A DNA stretch of 34,961 nucleotides from Clostridia bacterium (GCA_017938985.1 JAGBAK010000066.1:1-34961); one strand, 5' to 3'. Positions 14,694-24,139 are shown, counted from the first letter of the stretch. Notes: generated by a model from the sequence alone, not told the origin. Numbers and translations: made by a program.

Positions 14694-15266
14694 TCAGAAA
14701 TTGATGATGCCGAGGTGTTCAAGCAGGATTTTAAGACCCATAAGAATAAGTATGATTCCGCCTGCAAGCTCGGCTTTTGACTTGAATTTTATACCGAAAA
14801 TGTTGCCGATTTTTATGCCGACAGCCGAAAGAATAAACGTAATTGCGCCGATAAAGCCGACGGCGGCGCCGATATTTACTTCAGGCAGCAGGGCAAAGGT
14901 TATGCCCACGGCAAGAGCGTCGATGCTCGTGGCGATTGCCATTGTCAGCATCTCTTTGAAAGCCATTGAGCCGCAGGATTTTTCTTCTTCATCTTTTTCA
15001 AACGATTCCTTAATCATATTGATGCCGATTATTCCCAGAAGAACAAATGCAACCCAGTGGTCAATTTTTGTTATGTAGGTTGAAAAAGCAGTGCCCAGAA
15101 AGTAACCGATAAGCGGCATAAGACCCTGAAAACCGCCGAACCATAAGCCTGCGGTTGCCATTTCCTTTATACCTGCTTTTTTGACCGCAAGACCCTTGCA
15201 GACTGCAACGGCAAAAGCATCCATCGAGAGTCCGACGGCGATTATAAACAATTCAGCTGAAGACAA
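14694..15266 (-). CDS. mntP: Manganese efflux pump MntP (TTG start)
   Basis: MntP exports Mn2+ and protects against its excess. The 190-residue protein (E. coli MntP has 188) has six membrane segments in two related halves. Each half has the key Asp motif: [15 protein letters not shown] near the N-terminus and [15 protein letters not shown] in the second half. I chose TTG 15266 because GGAGG lies seven bases upstream (15278-15274) and the protein then begins SSAELF like its relatives. A longer reading from a GTG at 15332 runs through the attenuator hairpin and is unlikely. Control by a leader terminator is described separately. Confidence 0.92.
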   Translation of the reverse strand: MSSAELFIIAVGLSMDAFAVAVCKGLAVKKAGIKEMATAGLWFGGFQGLMPLIGYFLGTAFSTYITKIDHWVAFVLLGIIGINMIKESFEKDEEEKSCGSMAFKEMLTMAIATSIDALAVGITFALLPEVNIGAAVGFIGAITFILSAVGIKIGNIFGIKFKSKAELAGGIILILMGLKILLEHLGIINF

Positions 15267-15289
15267 AACGTTTCCTCCGTTTCCGACGT

Positions 15290-15317
15290 AAAAAAAACGG
15301 ATACACATACGTATCCG
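15290..15317 (-). terminator. Leader terminator (attenuator) before mntP
   Basis: CGGATAC (15317-15311 on the minus strand) and GTATCCG (15304-15298) form a stem with a 6-base loop, followed by eight T. It stands between the promoter and the GGAGG of mntP, so transcription must pass it to reach the gene. The leader is too short for a yybP-ykoY manganese riboswitch. Confidence 0.7.
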
Positions 15318-15343
15318 AATCAAGAGCACCACAAATTTTTATC

Positions 15344-15373
15344 ATTTTAACATGATTGTCGCTGAGTTGTCAA
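15344..15373 (-). promoter_or_regulatory. Promoter of mntP
   Basis: On the minus strand TTGACA (15373-15368) is followed after 18 bases by TAAAAT (15349-15344), or after 17 by TTAAAA. The leader would be about 70 bases. Confidence 0.7.
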
Positions 15374-15457
15374 TAGAGAAGGGGAAAGTGATATATGTTT
15401 GGGTGTAAGTAACAAAATAGATTGACAAAATCCTGCTAAATTTTATAGCGAAAAGTA

Positions 15458-15487
15458 TTGCAATAAAATCAATATATATTGTATAAT
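15458..15487 (+). promoter_or_regulatory. Probable promoter of the purine operon
   Basis: TTGCAA (15458-15463) and TATAAT (15482-15487) are 18 bases apart. A second candidate, TTGACA (15422-15427) with TATAGC (15444-15449), lies upstream. The leader of 60-100 bases shows no purine riboswitch or clear PurBox. Confidence 0.6.
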
Positions 15488-15553
15488 ATTCAATGTTGAT
15501 TTATTTAGTAAATTTATTGCAACTCTTATAATAATCAAGGAGGATGGTTTTCC

Positions 15554-16048
15554 ATGAAAAAAGTTGGAATCATCATGGGCAGTGACAGCGACCTGCCTGT
15601 TGTTGAAAAAGCTATTGCAACGCTCAGAGAATACGGCGTGCCTTATGAAGTTCACGTTTATTCGGCTCACAGAACGCCCGAGCAGTCAAAGGCTTTTTCT
15701 CAGTCCGCTATCGATAACGGCTTCGGCGCAATTATTGCCGCTGCAGGCAAAGCTGCTCACCTTGCAGGTGCGGTTGCCGCAAACACAACTCTGCCCGTTA
15801 TCGGCATCCCTGTCAAAGCATCAACTCTTGACGGCCTTGACGCTCTTCTTTCAACCGTTCAGATGCCTGCGGGCATTCCCGTTGCAACGGTTGCAATTGA
15901 CGGAGCAGTTAACGCCGCACTTTTAGCTATACAAATCCTTGCAGTTTCTGATGCAGAGCTTGCAAAGAAGCTTGCCGATGCAAGAGCAGCTGCAACCGAA
16001 AAAGTTCTTGCCGCAAACAAGAAAATAGAAGAACAGTTCAATAACTAA
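15554..16048 (+). CDS. purE: N5-carboxyaminoimidazole ribonucleotide mutase PurE
   Basis: PurE moves the carboxyl group of N5-CAIR to C4, giving CAIR in IMP synthesis. The 164-residue protein shows the PurE start GIIMGSDSDLPVVEKA, the SAHRTPEQ loop, and AAGKAAHLAGAVAANT, where class I enzymes usually have GGAAHLPG. A further match is LSTVQMPAGIPVATVAIDGAVNAALLA. No PurK is encoded in the window; the partner may lie elsewhere. The start follows AAGGAGG, though the site is about ten bases from ATG. It leads the purine operon, 17 bases before purF. Confidence 0.93.
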   Translation: MKKVGIIMGSDSDLPVVEKAIATLREYGVPYEVHVYSAHRTPEQSKAFSQSAIDNGFGAIIAAAGKAAHLAGAVAANTTLPVIGIPVKASTLDGLDALLSTVQMPAGIPVATVAIDGAVNAALLAIQILAVSDAELAKKLADARAAATEKVLAANKKIEEQFNN

Positions 16049-16065
16049 TTTTCGGGAGGTACCCT

Positions 16066-17487
16066 ATGGGAGGATTTTTCGGCGCAACGTCAAAGCGTGA
16101 CGTTGTTCTGGACGTATTTTTCGGCGTTGACTACCATTCACATCTCGGCACACGCAGAGGCGGTATGGCTGCAGTCAGCGAAGAAAAAGGTTTTCAGCGT
16201 GATATACATAACATTGAAAATGCACCGTTCCGCACAAAGTTTGCGGGCATAGTTGATGAAATGCACGGCAACGCCTGCATCGGCTGTATCAGCGACAGCG
16301 ACCCTCAGCCGCTCATTATTCGTTCAAGTCTCGGTGTGTATGCAATTTCAACCATCAGCTGCATCAACAATGCTGATGAGCTTGTTCAGCAGTTTCTTTC
16401 ATTCAGTGGCGGACATTTCAACGCAATGACCTCGGGCAAAATCAACGCAACCGAGCTTGTGGCTGCTCTTATCAACCAGAAGAGTGATTTTGTTGAGGGC
16501 ATCAAATTTGCTCAGGATAAGGTCGAAGGCTCGCTTTCCGTTCTTATTCTCAAAGAGGACGGTTCGTTGCTTGCCGCAAGAGATAAATTCGGACGTTTGC
16601 CCGTGATTATCGGCAAAGACGAAAACGGCCACAGCGTATCGTTTGAATCGTTCGCTTTTGAAAAGCTCGGCTATGAGTTCACAAAGGAACTTGGCCCCGG
16701 TGAAATTGTAAGGCTTACTCCCGAGGGAATTGAAACGCTTTCCAGACCCCACAAAAAAATGCGCATATGCGCTTTTCTCTGGACATATTACGGCTACCCC
16801 AATTCAACCTATGAAGGTGTCAACGTTGAGGTAATGCGTAACCGAAACGGCGAAATCATGGCAAGGGATGAAGCTGCAACGCGCCCTGAAGGCATTGACC
16901 TTGTCAGCGGCGTACCCGATTCGGGTGTTGCTCACGCTCTCGGCTATTCAAACGGCAGCCGTATAAATTATGCAAGACCGTTTGTTAAATATACTCCGAC
17001 CTGGCCCAGAAGCTTTATGCCCACAAATCAGCTTGAACGCAACAAGGTTGCAAAGATGAAGCTTGTTCCCGTTCACGATAACATTCAAGGCAAGAGTATG
17101 CTGTTGGTTGATGACAGCATTGTAAGAGGTACACAGCTTCAGGGAACGGTTGATTTCCTTTACAGCAACGGCGCAAAGGCTGTTCATATGCGTTCTGCCT
17201 GCCCGCCGATAATGTATGGCTGTAAATATCTCAATTTCTCAAGAAATACGTCTGATGATGACCTTATAGCAAGAAGAATCATTCACGAGCTTGAAGGTCC
17301 GGAGGGTGACAAGCATATTGATGAATATGCAGATGCTTCAACCGAAAGAGGTAAGAAGCTGCTTGCAACAATCTGCGAAAAATTCAAGTTTGCTTCTCTC
17401 GGCTATCAGAGCATCGGCGGCCTCATTGAGGCAATCGGCTTGCCCGAAGATTGTGTATGCACTTATTGCTGGACAGGCAAAGAATAA
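16066..17487 (+). CDS. purF: PurF-like amidophosphoribosyltransferase lacking the N-terminal catalytic Cys
   Basis: PurF makes phosphoribosylamine from PRPP and glutamine, the first step of purine synthesis. The phosphoribosyltransferase half is complete, with the PRPP motif SMLLVDDSIVRGT. The cysteines that bind the Fe-S cluster in Bacillus-type PurF have counterparts here: Cys235 (RICAFLW), Cys386 (YGCKYLNFS), and Cys465/Cys468 (CTYC near the end). The N-terminal Ntn-glutaminase half is recognisable (DYHSHLGTRRGGMAA), but the protein starts MGGFFG where canonical enzymes have MCG, so the nucleophile Cys2 is missing. No other start restores it; GGGAGG precedes this ATG. It may use ammonia or a partner glutaminase. 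It sits inside a full purine operon, which argues that it is active. Confidence 0.88.
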   Translation: MGGFFGATSKRDVVLDVFFGVDYHSHLGTRRGGMAAVSEEKGFQRDIHNIENAPFRTKFAGIVDEMHGNACIGCISDSDPQPLIIRSSLGVYAISTISCINNADELVQQFLSFSGGHFNAMTSGKINATELVAALINQKSDFVEGIKFAQDKVEGSLSVLILKEDGSLLAARDKFGRLPVIIGKDENGHSVSFESFAFEKLGYEFTKELGPGEIVRLTPEGIETLSRPHKKMRICAFLWTYYGYPNSTYEGVNVEVMRNRNGEIMARDEAATRPEGIDLVSGVPDSGVAHALGYSNGSRINYARPFVKYTPTWPRSFMPTNQLERNKVAKMKLVPVHDNIQGKSMLLVDDSIVRGTQLQGTVDFLYSNGAKAVHMRSACPPIMYGCKYLNFSRNTSDDDLIARRIIHELEGPEGDKHIDEYADASTERGKKLLATICEKFKFASLGYQSIGGLIEAIGLPEDCVCTYCWTGKE

Positions 17488-17526
17488 ATTAATAAATAAT
17501 GTGAATCATCACAGGAGGAATAAATC

Positions 17527-18567
17527 ATGGAAAAAAGCTTCAGCGAAAGCTACGCAGCAGCAGGCGTTGATATTACAGCCGGCTACAAAGCAGTTGAACT
17601 TATGAAAACTCACATCAAGAGAACTCTCACAGCAGGTGCTATGTCCGATATCGGCGGCTTCGGCGGTCTTTTTGAACTTGACCTTACAGGTATTTCAAAG
17701 CCCGTACTCGTAAGCGGCACAGACGGCGTAGGCACAAAGTTAAAGCTTGCTTTTATTATGGATAAGCACGATACAGTCGGCATTGACTGTGTTGCTATGT
17801 GCGCAAATGATATTATCTGCTGCGGTGCAAAGCCCCTGCTTTTCCTTGACTATATTGCTTGCGGTAAAAACGTTCCCGAAAGAATCGCTGAAATCGTTTC
17901 GGGTATTGCTGAAGGCTGCGTTCAGTCAAATGCGGCTCTCATCGGCGGCGAAACAGCCGAAATGCCCGGTTTCTATCCTGTTGACGAATATGACCTTGCA
18001 GGTTTCTGCGTAGGTGTTGTTGATAAGGATAAGGTTCTTGATAACACCAAAATCAAGGCAGGCGATGTTGTTATCGCTCTTCCCTCAAGCGGCGTTCATT
18101 CAAACGGTTTCTCACTTGTCCGCAAGGTGTTCGACGTTGAAAACGCTGATATCAAAACTCCCGTTGCAGAGCTTGACGGCAAATCCGTTGGCGAAACTCT
18201 GCTCACTCCCACAAAGATTTACGTTAAGCCTATGACTGCTCTTTTTGAAGAAGTAACGGTTAAGGCTGTTTCTCACATCACGGGCGGCGGTTTCTATGAA
18301 AATATTCCGAGAAGCCTTCCCGACGGTTTCGGCGCAAAGATTGACAAGTCTGCTCTGCGCATTCTTCCTATCTTTGACCTTATAGCAAAAACAGGTAACA
18401 TCCCCGAAAGAGATATGTTCAACACCTTTAATATGGGCGTTGGCATGAGCATTGTTGTTGCTGCTGAAGATGCAGAAAAGACACTTGAAGTGCTCAAGGC
18501 TAACGGTGAAGATGCCTACGTAATGGGCGAAATCATCGAGTCTGACGAAAAAGTTGTTATCTGCTGA
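17527..18567 (+). CDS. purM: Phosphoribosylformylglycinamidine cyclo-ligase PurM
   Basis: PurM closes the imidazole ring of FGAM with ATP to give AIR. The 346-residue protein shows the AIR synthase signatures [16 protein letters not shown] at the N-terminus, then [47 protein letters not shown], and [34 protein letters not shown] and [13 protein letters not shown] follow. The start ATG 17527 follows AGGAGG with good spacing. It is 39 bases after purF and shares 11 codons' overlap only with unlikely longer readings of purN; the chosen purN start lies 10 bases beyond its stop. Confidence 0.96.
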   Translation: MEKSFSESYAAAGVDITAGYKAVELMKTHIKRTLTAGAMSDIGGFGGLFELDLTGISKPVLVSGTDGVGTKLKLAFIMDKHDTVGIDCVAMCANDIICCGAKPLLFLDYIACGKNVPERIAEIVSGIAEGCVQSNAALIGGETAEMPGFYPVDEYDLAGFCVGVVDKDKVLDNTKIKAGDVVIALPSSGVHSNGFSLVRKVFDVENADIKTPVAELDGKSVGETLLTPTKIYVKPMTALFEEVTVKAVSHITGGGFYENIPRSLPDGFGAKIDKSALRILPIFDLIAKTGNIPERDMFNTFNMGVGMSIVVAAEDAEKTLEVLKANGEDAYVMGEIIESDEKVVIC

Positions 18568-18577
18568 GGTGTCAACA

Positions 18578-19177
18578 GTGAAAAACAAAGCAAAAATAGC
18601 CGTTCTTGTTTCGGGCGGCGGAACAAATCTGCAGGCGCTTATTGATGCTCAGAAAAGCGGTATAATCGAAAACGGAGAAATTGTGCTTGTTATTTCAAAC
18701 AAAGCGGGTGCTTATGCGCTTGAAAGAGCGGCAAATGCAGGCATAAAGACCGAAACGGTTATCAAAAAAGAGACTCCCGATTTTGAAGGAAAGCTTATTG
18801 AGCTTCTTGAAGAAAACGGCATTGATGTAATCGTGCTTGCAGGCTTTATGAGCATTCTGAGCGAAAGATTCACTTCCCGTTTTGAAAAGAGAATTCTCAA
18901 CGTTCATCCTTCTCTTATTCCCTCATTCTGCGGCGAAGGCTTTTACGGCTTGCGTGTTCATCAGGCGGCGCTTGACTACGGCGTTAAGGTAACGGGAGCA
19001 ACCGTACATTTTGTTAACGAAATTCCCGACGGCGGACAGATTATAATGCAGAAAGCGGTTGAAATTCAGCCCGACGATACGCCCGAAACTCTTCAGAAAA
19101 GAGTTATGGAGCAGGCTGAATGGATAATTCTTCCTCTTTCGGTTGAAAAGGTCTGCAAAGATATTACGGAGGGTTGA
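18578..19177 (+). CDS. purN: Phosphoribosylglycinamide formyltransferase PurN (GTG start)
   Basis: PurN transfers a formyl group from 10-formyltetrahydrofolate to GAR. The 199-residue protein has the SGGGTNLQAL start, VISNKAGAYALERA, VLAGFMSILS, then NVHPSLIPSFCGEGFYG, which holds the catalytic Asn-His pair. VTGATVHFVNEIPDGGQII, with the third catalytic residue region, follows. I chose GTG 18578 since GAGG lies nine bases before it and residue 1 then precedes KNKAKIAVLVSGGG. A TTG at 18554 inside purM is the alternative. PurD follows after five bases. Confidence 0.94.
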   Translation: MKNKAKIAVLVSGGGTNLQALIDAQKSGIIENGEIVLVISNKAGAYALERAANAGIKTETVIKKETPDFEGKLIELLEENGIDVIVLAGFMSILSERFTSRFEKRILNVHPSLIPSFCGEGFYGLRVHQAALDYGVKVTGATVHFVNEIPDGGQIIMQKAVEIQPDDTPETLQKRVMEQAEWIILPLSVEKVCKDITEG

Positions 19178-19182
19178 GAGAT

Positions 19183-20436
19183 ATGAAAGTTCTTGTTGTT
19201 GGCGGCGGCGGACGCGAGCACGCCATCATTAAAAAGCTTAAAGAAAACAAAGAAATAGAAAAAATCTATGCGCTCCCCGGCAACGGCGGCATTGCCGCTG
19301 ATGCAGAGTGCGTTGCAATCGGCGCAAAGGATATTGACGGCATCGTTGATTTTGCAAAAAATAACGATATCGGCTTTGCTGTTGTTGCGCCCGATGATCC
19401 GCTTGTTCTCGGTGCGGTTGATGAGCTTGAGAAGCTCGGCATTCCCTGCTTCGGTCCCGAAAAGAAAGCTGCAATTATCGAAGGCAGCAAGGTCTTTTCA
19501 AAGAACCTTATGAAGAAATACGGCATCCCCACTGCAACTTATGAAGTTTTTGACGATGCCGAAAAGGCTCTTGCTTACATCGAAACAGCTCCCATTCCCA
19601 CGGTTATCAAGGCTGACGGTCTTGCACTCGGCAAGGGCGTTATCATTGCAATGACCCGTGAAGAAGCTGCAGATGCTGTTAAGAGCATTATGGAGGACAA
19701 GCAGTTCGGCGACAGCGGCAACCAGATTGTTGTTGAAGAATTCCTTGAAGGTCCCGAGGTTTCCGTTCTTTCGTTCACAGACGGAAAAACTGTTGTGCCG
19801 ATGATTTCTTCAATGGACCACAAGCGCGCGCTTGACGGCGATAAGGGTCTCAACACGGGCGGTATGGGCACAATTGCTCCCAACCCCTATTACACCGCAG
19901 ACGTTGCCGAAAGATGTATGGAAGAAATCTTCCTGCCCACAATCAACGCGATGAACGCTGAGGGCAGAACCTTTAAGGGTTGTCTTTATTTCGGTCTTAT
20001 GATTACAAAGAACGGCCCCAAGGTTATTGAATATAACTGCCGTTTCGGCGACCCGGAAACACAGGTCGTTCTTCCTTTGCTTGAAAGTGACCTCTTCGAG
20101 ATTATGCAGCACGTTGCCGCAGGCACTCTTGCAGATGCCGAGGTTAAGTTCAGCAACAAGAGCGCTTGTTGTGTTGTTATGGCTTCAGAGGGTTATCCGC
20201 AGAAATATCAGACAGGCTTTGAAATCACTATGCCTGCCGATAAAAACATTTACATTGCAGGCGCAAAGCTTGCCGACGGCAAGCTTCTCACGGGCGGCGG
20301 CAGAGTTCTGGGCGTAACCGAAACAGCTGTAACTCTCGGCGAAGCAATTGAAAAAGCCTACGAAACAGTTAAAACAGTTAATTTTGAAAATGCCTTTTAT
20401 CGCAAGGATATCGGCAAGAAAGCAATGGAGGTCTGA
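19183..20436 (+). CDS. purD: Phosphoribosylamine-glycine ligase PurD
   Basis: PurD joins phosphoribosylamine and glycine with ATP to give GAR. The 417-residue protein begins VLVVGGGGREHAIIKKL and has an ATP-grasp core (PTVIKADGLALGKGVIIA, then VVEEFLEGPEVSVLSFTDG). It continues with MDHKRALDGDKGLNTGGMGTIAPNP and EYNCRFGDPETQVVLPLLESDL, all diagnostic. ATG 19183 has GGAGGG at the right distance, while a TTG nine bases earlier is not needed. It is five bases behind purN and five before purL, so translation is probably coupled along the operon. Confidence 0.96.
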   Translation: MKVLVVGGGGREHAIIKKLKENKEIEKIYALPGNGGIAADAECVAIGAKDIDGIVDFAKNNDIGFAVVAPDDPLVLGAVDELEKLGIPCFGPEKKAAIIEGSKVFSKNLMKKYGIPTATYEVFDDAEKALAYIETAPIPTVIKADGLALGKGVIIAMTREEAADAVKSIMEDKQFGDSGNQIVVEEFLEGPEVSVLSFTDGKTVVPMISSMDHKRALDGDKGLNTGGMGTIAPNPYYTADVAERCMEEIFLPTINAMNAEGRTFKGCLYFGLMITKNGPKVIEYNCRFGDPETQVVLPLLESDLFEIMQHVAAGTLADAEVKFSNKSACCVVMASEGYPQKYQTGFEITMPADKNIYIAGAKLADGKLLTGGGRVLGVTETAVTLGEAIEKAYETVKTVNFENAFYRKDIGKKAMEV

Positions 20437-20441
20437 TTTTT

Positions 20442-23400
20442 ATGGTTTACAGAGCCTATGTTGAAAAGAAAAACGGACTTGCAAACGAAGCTCAGTCGCT
20501 CAAAAACGAGCTTGTTTCTCTTCTTGGCATCACAAGCCTTGAGAACGTAAGAATTCTCAACCGCTATGACCTTGAAGGTCTTGAAAAAGAGCTTTTTGAT
20601 TATGCAAAAACAACCGTTCTTTCCGAGCCTCAGCTCGATATTATTTCAGAAGAACCCAACCTTGAGTGCGACAGACTTTTTGCAACGGAATTTCTTCCCG
20701 GTCAGTTTGACCAGAGAGCAAATTCCTGCGCAGAGTGCATTCAGATGATTTCAAAGGCAGAAAGACCTCTTGTTAAGAGTGCAAAGGTTTATTGCCTTTA
20801 CGGCAACATTGACGACGCGCAGCTTGAGCAGATCAAAAAGTACGTTATCAACCCTGTTGAAGCAAGAGAAGCTTCTCTTGAAAAGCCCGAAACACTTGTT
20901 ACCGAATACGATATTCCCGAAAGCGTAAAGACACTTGACGGCTTCATCAAGCTTGACGAAGCAGGTCTTGCAGCTTTTGTTGATGAATACGGTCTTGCAA
21001 TGGACCTTGACGACATCAAGTTCTGCCAGAATTATTTTATCAGTGAGCAGAGAGACCCCACAATCACTGAAATCAGAATGATTGATACATACTGGTCAGA
21101 CCACTGCCGCCATACAACTTTCCTCACAAACATTGATTCCGTTAAGTTTGAGGACGAGCTTCTGCAGAAGGCTTATGACGATTATATTGCAGTCAGAAAA
21201 GAAATCGGCAGAACAAAGCCCGTTAACCTTATGGATATCGGCACAATCGCAGGTCGTTACCTCAAGAGCAAGGGTCTGCTTGCAAAGCTTGACGAGAGCG
21301 AAGAAATCAACGCCTGCACAGTTAAGATTGACGTTGAGATTGACGGCAAGCCGGAAAAATGGCTTCTTCTCTTCAAGAACGAAACACACAACCATCCCAC
21401 AGAAATTGAGCCCTTCGGCGGTGCGGCAACCTGCATCGGCGGCGCTATCAGAGACCCGCTTTCAGGCAGAAGCTACGTTTATGCCGCAATGCGTGTTACA
21501 GGCGCAGGTGATCCCACAGTGCCCGTAAGCGAAACAATCGAGGGCAAGCTTCCCCAGAGAAAAATCGTCACAACTGCTGCCGCAGGCTACAGCTCATACG
21601 GTAACCAGATCGGTCTTGCAACAGGTATTGTTGATGAGCTTTATCATCCCGGTTACGTTGCAAAGAGAATGGAAATCGGCGCAGTTATTGCTGCTGCTCC
21701 CGAAGAAAACGTTCGCCGTGAATGTCCTGTTGACGGCGACAGAGTTATCCTTCTCGGCGGCAGAACAGGCCGCGACGGTTGCGGCGGTGCAACAGGTTCA
21801 TCAAAGAGCCATAACATCAATTCACTTGAAAGCTGCGGCGCAGAAGTTCAGAAGGGTAACGCTCCCGAAGAAAGAAAGCTTCAGCGTCTGTTCAGAAATA
21901 AAGAAGCATCAAGACTTATCAAGCGCTGCAACGACTTTGGCGCAGGCGGCGTTTCCGTTGCCATCGGTGAGCTTGCAGACGGTCTTGAAATCAACCTCAA
22001 CGCAGTTCCCAAAAAGTATGAGGGCCTTGACGGCACAGAGCTTGCTATTTCAGAAAGCCAGGAAAGAATGGCTGTTGTTGTTGAAGCAAAGGATGTTGCA
22101 AGATTCTGCGAACTCGCAGAGAGCGAAAACCTTGAAGCAACCGTTGTTGCTGAGGTTAAGGAAAAGCCCTACCTTGTAATGTACTGGAACGGCAAGGCTA
22201 TTGTTAATATCAGCCGCGAGTTCCTCAACTCAAACGGTGCAGAGAAGCATATCGACGTTGCTCCTGCAAAGCTTGAGGATTATTCAAAAGAAATAGGTAC
22301 TTCATTTGCCGATATGTATACCGAAATGGCTTCCGACCTCAACATATGCTCAAAGAGAGGTCTTTCAGAGCGTTTCGACTCAACCATCGGTGCAAACACT
22401 GTTCTTATGCCCTTCGGCGGCAAGCATCAGCTTACTCCCATTCAGGCAATGGTTCACAAGGTTGCGGTTGAAAAGAAAGAAACCGATACCTGCTCCGTAA
22501 TGTCATGGGGCTATAACCCCTTCATTACCGAAAAGAGCCCCTATCACGGCGCATATCTTGCAGTTGTTGAATCCGTTTCAAAGCTTATTGCCGCAGGCGC
22601 AAAGTTTGAGGACGTTTATCTCACTTTCCAGGAATACTTCGAGAAACCCAAGAAAGACCCCGCAAGATGGGGCAAGCCTCTTGCCGCTCTTCTCGGCGCA
22701 TTCAAGGCACAGACAGACCTCAAGATTGCCGCTATCGGCGGTAAGGACTCAATGAGCGGTACGTTTGAAGATATCGACGTTCCTCCCACACTTGTTTCCT
22801 TTGCAGTAACAACAGAGAAGCTTAAGAATATCGTTTCTCCCGAATTCAAAAAGGCAGGCAGCAAGGTTGTTATCATCAAGCCTGAATACACTGCCGACAA
22901 GCTTCCCGAAACCGCATCGCTCCTCAAGGTTTATGACGAAGTTCACGCTCTTGTTGAGGCAGGCAAGGCTGCCGCTGTTTATACACCCTGCATGGGCGGC
23001 GCAGCAGAAGCTGTTCTCAAGATGGCTATGGGTAACGGCGTAGGCTTTGAGTTTGACAAGGCTCTTTCACTTGCCGACATTTTCGGATATTCCTACGGTT
23101 CATTCATCGTTGAGCTGACTGACGATACCGATTGCGGTGTTCTTCTCGGCTACACAACGGAAGAAAAGTCAATCGCTTATGCAGGCGAAAAGCTTGATTG
23201 CTCACAGCTCTTCGGCGTTTATGAAGATAAGCTTGAAGAAATCTATTCCTGCAACATCAAGATGCCCGAAAAGAAGATTGAAACATTCGACTTCAAGGCA
23301 ACAGAGTTTGCAAAGCCCGCAATCAGAACCGCTAAACCCAAGGTTCTTATTCCCGTATTCCCCGGCACGAACTGCGAATACGATTCCGCAAAGTATGCCG

Positions 23401-24131
23401 AAAGAGCAGGCGCACAGGCAGAGATTTTTGTTATCAACAATCTTACCGCCGCAGGTATTGCAAAGTCGGTTGAAGATTTTGCCGCAAAGATTGCTGAAAG
23501 CCAGATTATCTTTGTTCCCGGCGGCTTCTCGGGCGGCGATGAACCCGACGGTTCAGGTAAGTTCATCACTGCTTTCTTCAGAAATGCAGAGGTCAAGGAT
23601 GCGGTAACAGACCTGCTTGAAAAGCGTGACGGTCTTATGCTCGGTATCTGTAACGGTTTCCAGGCTCTCATCAAGCTCGGTCTTGTTCCTTACGGCAAGA
23701 TTATTGATACAGATGAAACCTGCCCCACTCTTACTTATAACACCATCAGCCGCCACCAGTCCAAGCTTGTAAGAACAAAGCTTGTTTCAAACAATTCTCC
23801 CTGGCTTTCAAAGGCAAAGCAGGGCGAGGTTTATACAGTGCCCATTTCACACGGTGAAGGCCGCTTCATTGCCGACGAAGCTCTTATCAGAAAGCTTGCC
23901 GCGAACGGTCAGATTATCACTCAGTATGTTGACTTTGACGGCAACGCAACAAATGACGTTGCTTTCAACCCCAACAATTCCGATTTTGCTATCGAAGGTA
24001 TTGTTTCGCCCGACGGCAGAGTTCTCGGTAAGATGGGTCACTCCGAAAGAACCGCAAGCGGTCTTTATAAGAACGTTCCCGGTGAATTCGACCTTAAGCT
24101 CTTTGAATCTGCGGTTGAATATTTCAAATAA
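20442..24131 (+). CDS. purL: Phosphoribosylformylglycinamidine synthase, single-chain
   Basis: This enzyme converts FGAR to FGAM using glutamine and ATP. The 1229-residue chain is of the large type found in many Clostridia, with synthetase and glutaminase fused, unlike the split PurS/PurQ/PurL of Bacillus. An N-terminal PurS-like part (about 1-150) comes first, then the FGAM core (about 170-960) with TYWSDHCRHTTF, KNETHNHPTEIEPFGGAATCIGG and RTGRDGCGGATGSS. The class I glutaminase domain closes it (about 1000-1229): Cys1070 in GICNGFQ and the His1137/Glu1139 pair in SHGEGRF. Its glutaminase is intact, unlike that of the neighbouring PurF-like protein. It is the last purine gene, with a terminator directly behind. 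Confidence 0.96.
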   Translation: MVYRAYVEKKNGLANEAQSLKNELVSLLGITSLENVRILNRYDLEGLEKELFDYAKTTVLSEPQLDIISEEPNLECDRLFATEFLPGQFDQRANSCAECIQMISKAERPLVKSAKVYCLYGNIDDAQLEQIKKYVINPVEAREASLEKPETLVTEYDIPESVKTLDGFIKLDEAGLAAFVDEYGLAMDLDDIKFCQNYFISEQRDPTITEIRMIDTYWSDHCRHTTFLTNIDSVKFEDELLQKAYDDYIAVRKEIGRTKPVNLMDIGTIAGRYLKSKGLLAKLDESEEINACTVKIDVEIDGKPEKWLLLFKNETHNHPTEIEPFGGAATCIGGAIRDPLSGRSYVYAAMRVTGAGDPTVPVSETIEGKLPQRKIVTTAAAGYSSYGNQIGLATGIVDELYHPGYVAKRMEIGAVIAAAPEENVRRECPVDGDRVILLGGRTGRDGCGGATGSSKSHNINSLESCGAEVQKGNAPEERKLQRLFRNKEASRLIKRCNDFGAGGVSVAIGELADGLEINLNAVPKKYEGLDGTELAISESQERMAVVVEAKDVARFCELAESENLEATVVAEVKEKPYLVMYWNGKAIVNISREFLNSNGAEKHIDVAPAKLEDYSKEIGTSFADMYTEMASDLNICSKRGLSERFDSTIGANTVLMPFGGKHQLTPIQAMVHKVAVEKKETDTCSVMSWGYNPFITEKSPYHGAYLAVVESVSKLIAAGAKFEDVYLTFQEYFEKPKKDPARWGKPLAALLGAFKAQTDLKIAAIGGKDSMSGTFEDIDVPPTLVSFAVTTEKLKNIVSPEFKKAGSKVVIIKPEYTADKLPETASLLKVYDEVHALVEAGKAAAVYTPCMGGAAEAVLKMAMGNGVGFEFDKALSLADIFGYSYGSFIVELTDDTDCGVLLGYTTEEKSIAYAGEKLDCSQLFGVYEDKLEEIYSCNIKMPEKKIETFDFKATEFAKPAIRTAKPKVLIPVFPGTNCEYDSAKYAERAGAQAEIFVINNLTAAGIAKSVEDFAAKIAESQIIFVPGGFSGGDEPDGSGKFITAFFRNAEVKDAVTDLLEKRDGLMLGICNGFQALIKLGLVPYGKIIDTDETCPTLTYNTISRHQSKLVRTKLVSNNSPWLSKAKQGEVYTVPISHGEGRFIADEALIRKLAANGQIITQYVDFDGNATNDVAFNPNNSDFAIEGIVSPDGRVLGKMGHSERTASGLYKNVPGEFDLKLFESAVEYFK

Positions 24132-24139
24132 GATTTTTC

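Noticed and set aside
15267..15332. An N-terminal extension of MntP from a GTG at 15332
   Set aside because: The 22 extra codons pass through the leader hairpin and its T run and have no ribosome site, while GGAGG stands before TTG 15266.
15290..15345. A yybP-ykoY manganese riboswitch before mntP
   Set aside because: Only about 30 bases lie between the transcription start and the terminator stem, far less than the aptamer needs.
15374..15553. A purine riboswitch or PurBox before purE
   Set aside because: The leader is AT-rich and too short after the best promoter, and I could not find the conserved purine aptamer loops.
18554..18577. A TTG start of PurN inside purM
   Set aside because: GAGG is correctly placed for GTG 18578 and the extra eight residues do not resemble PurN.
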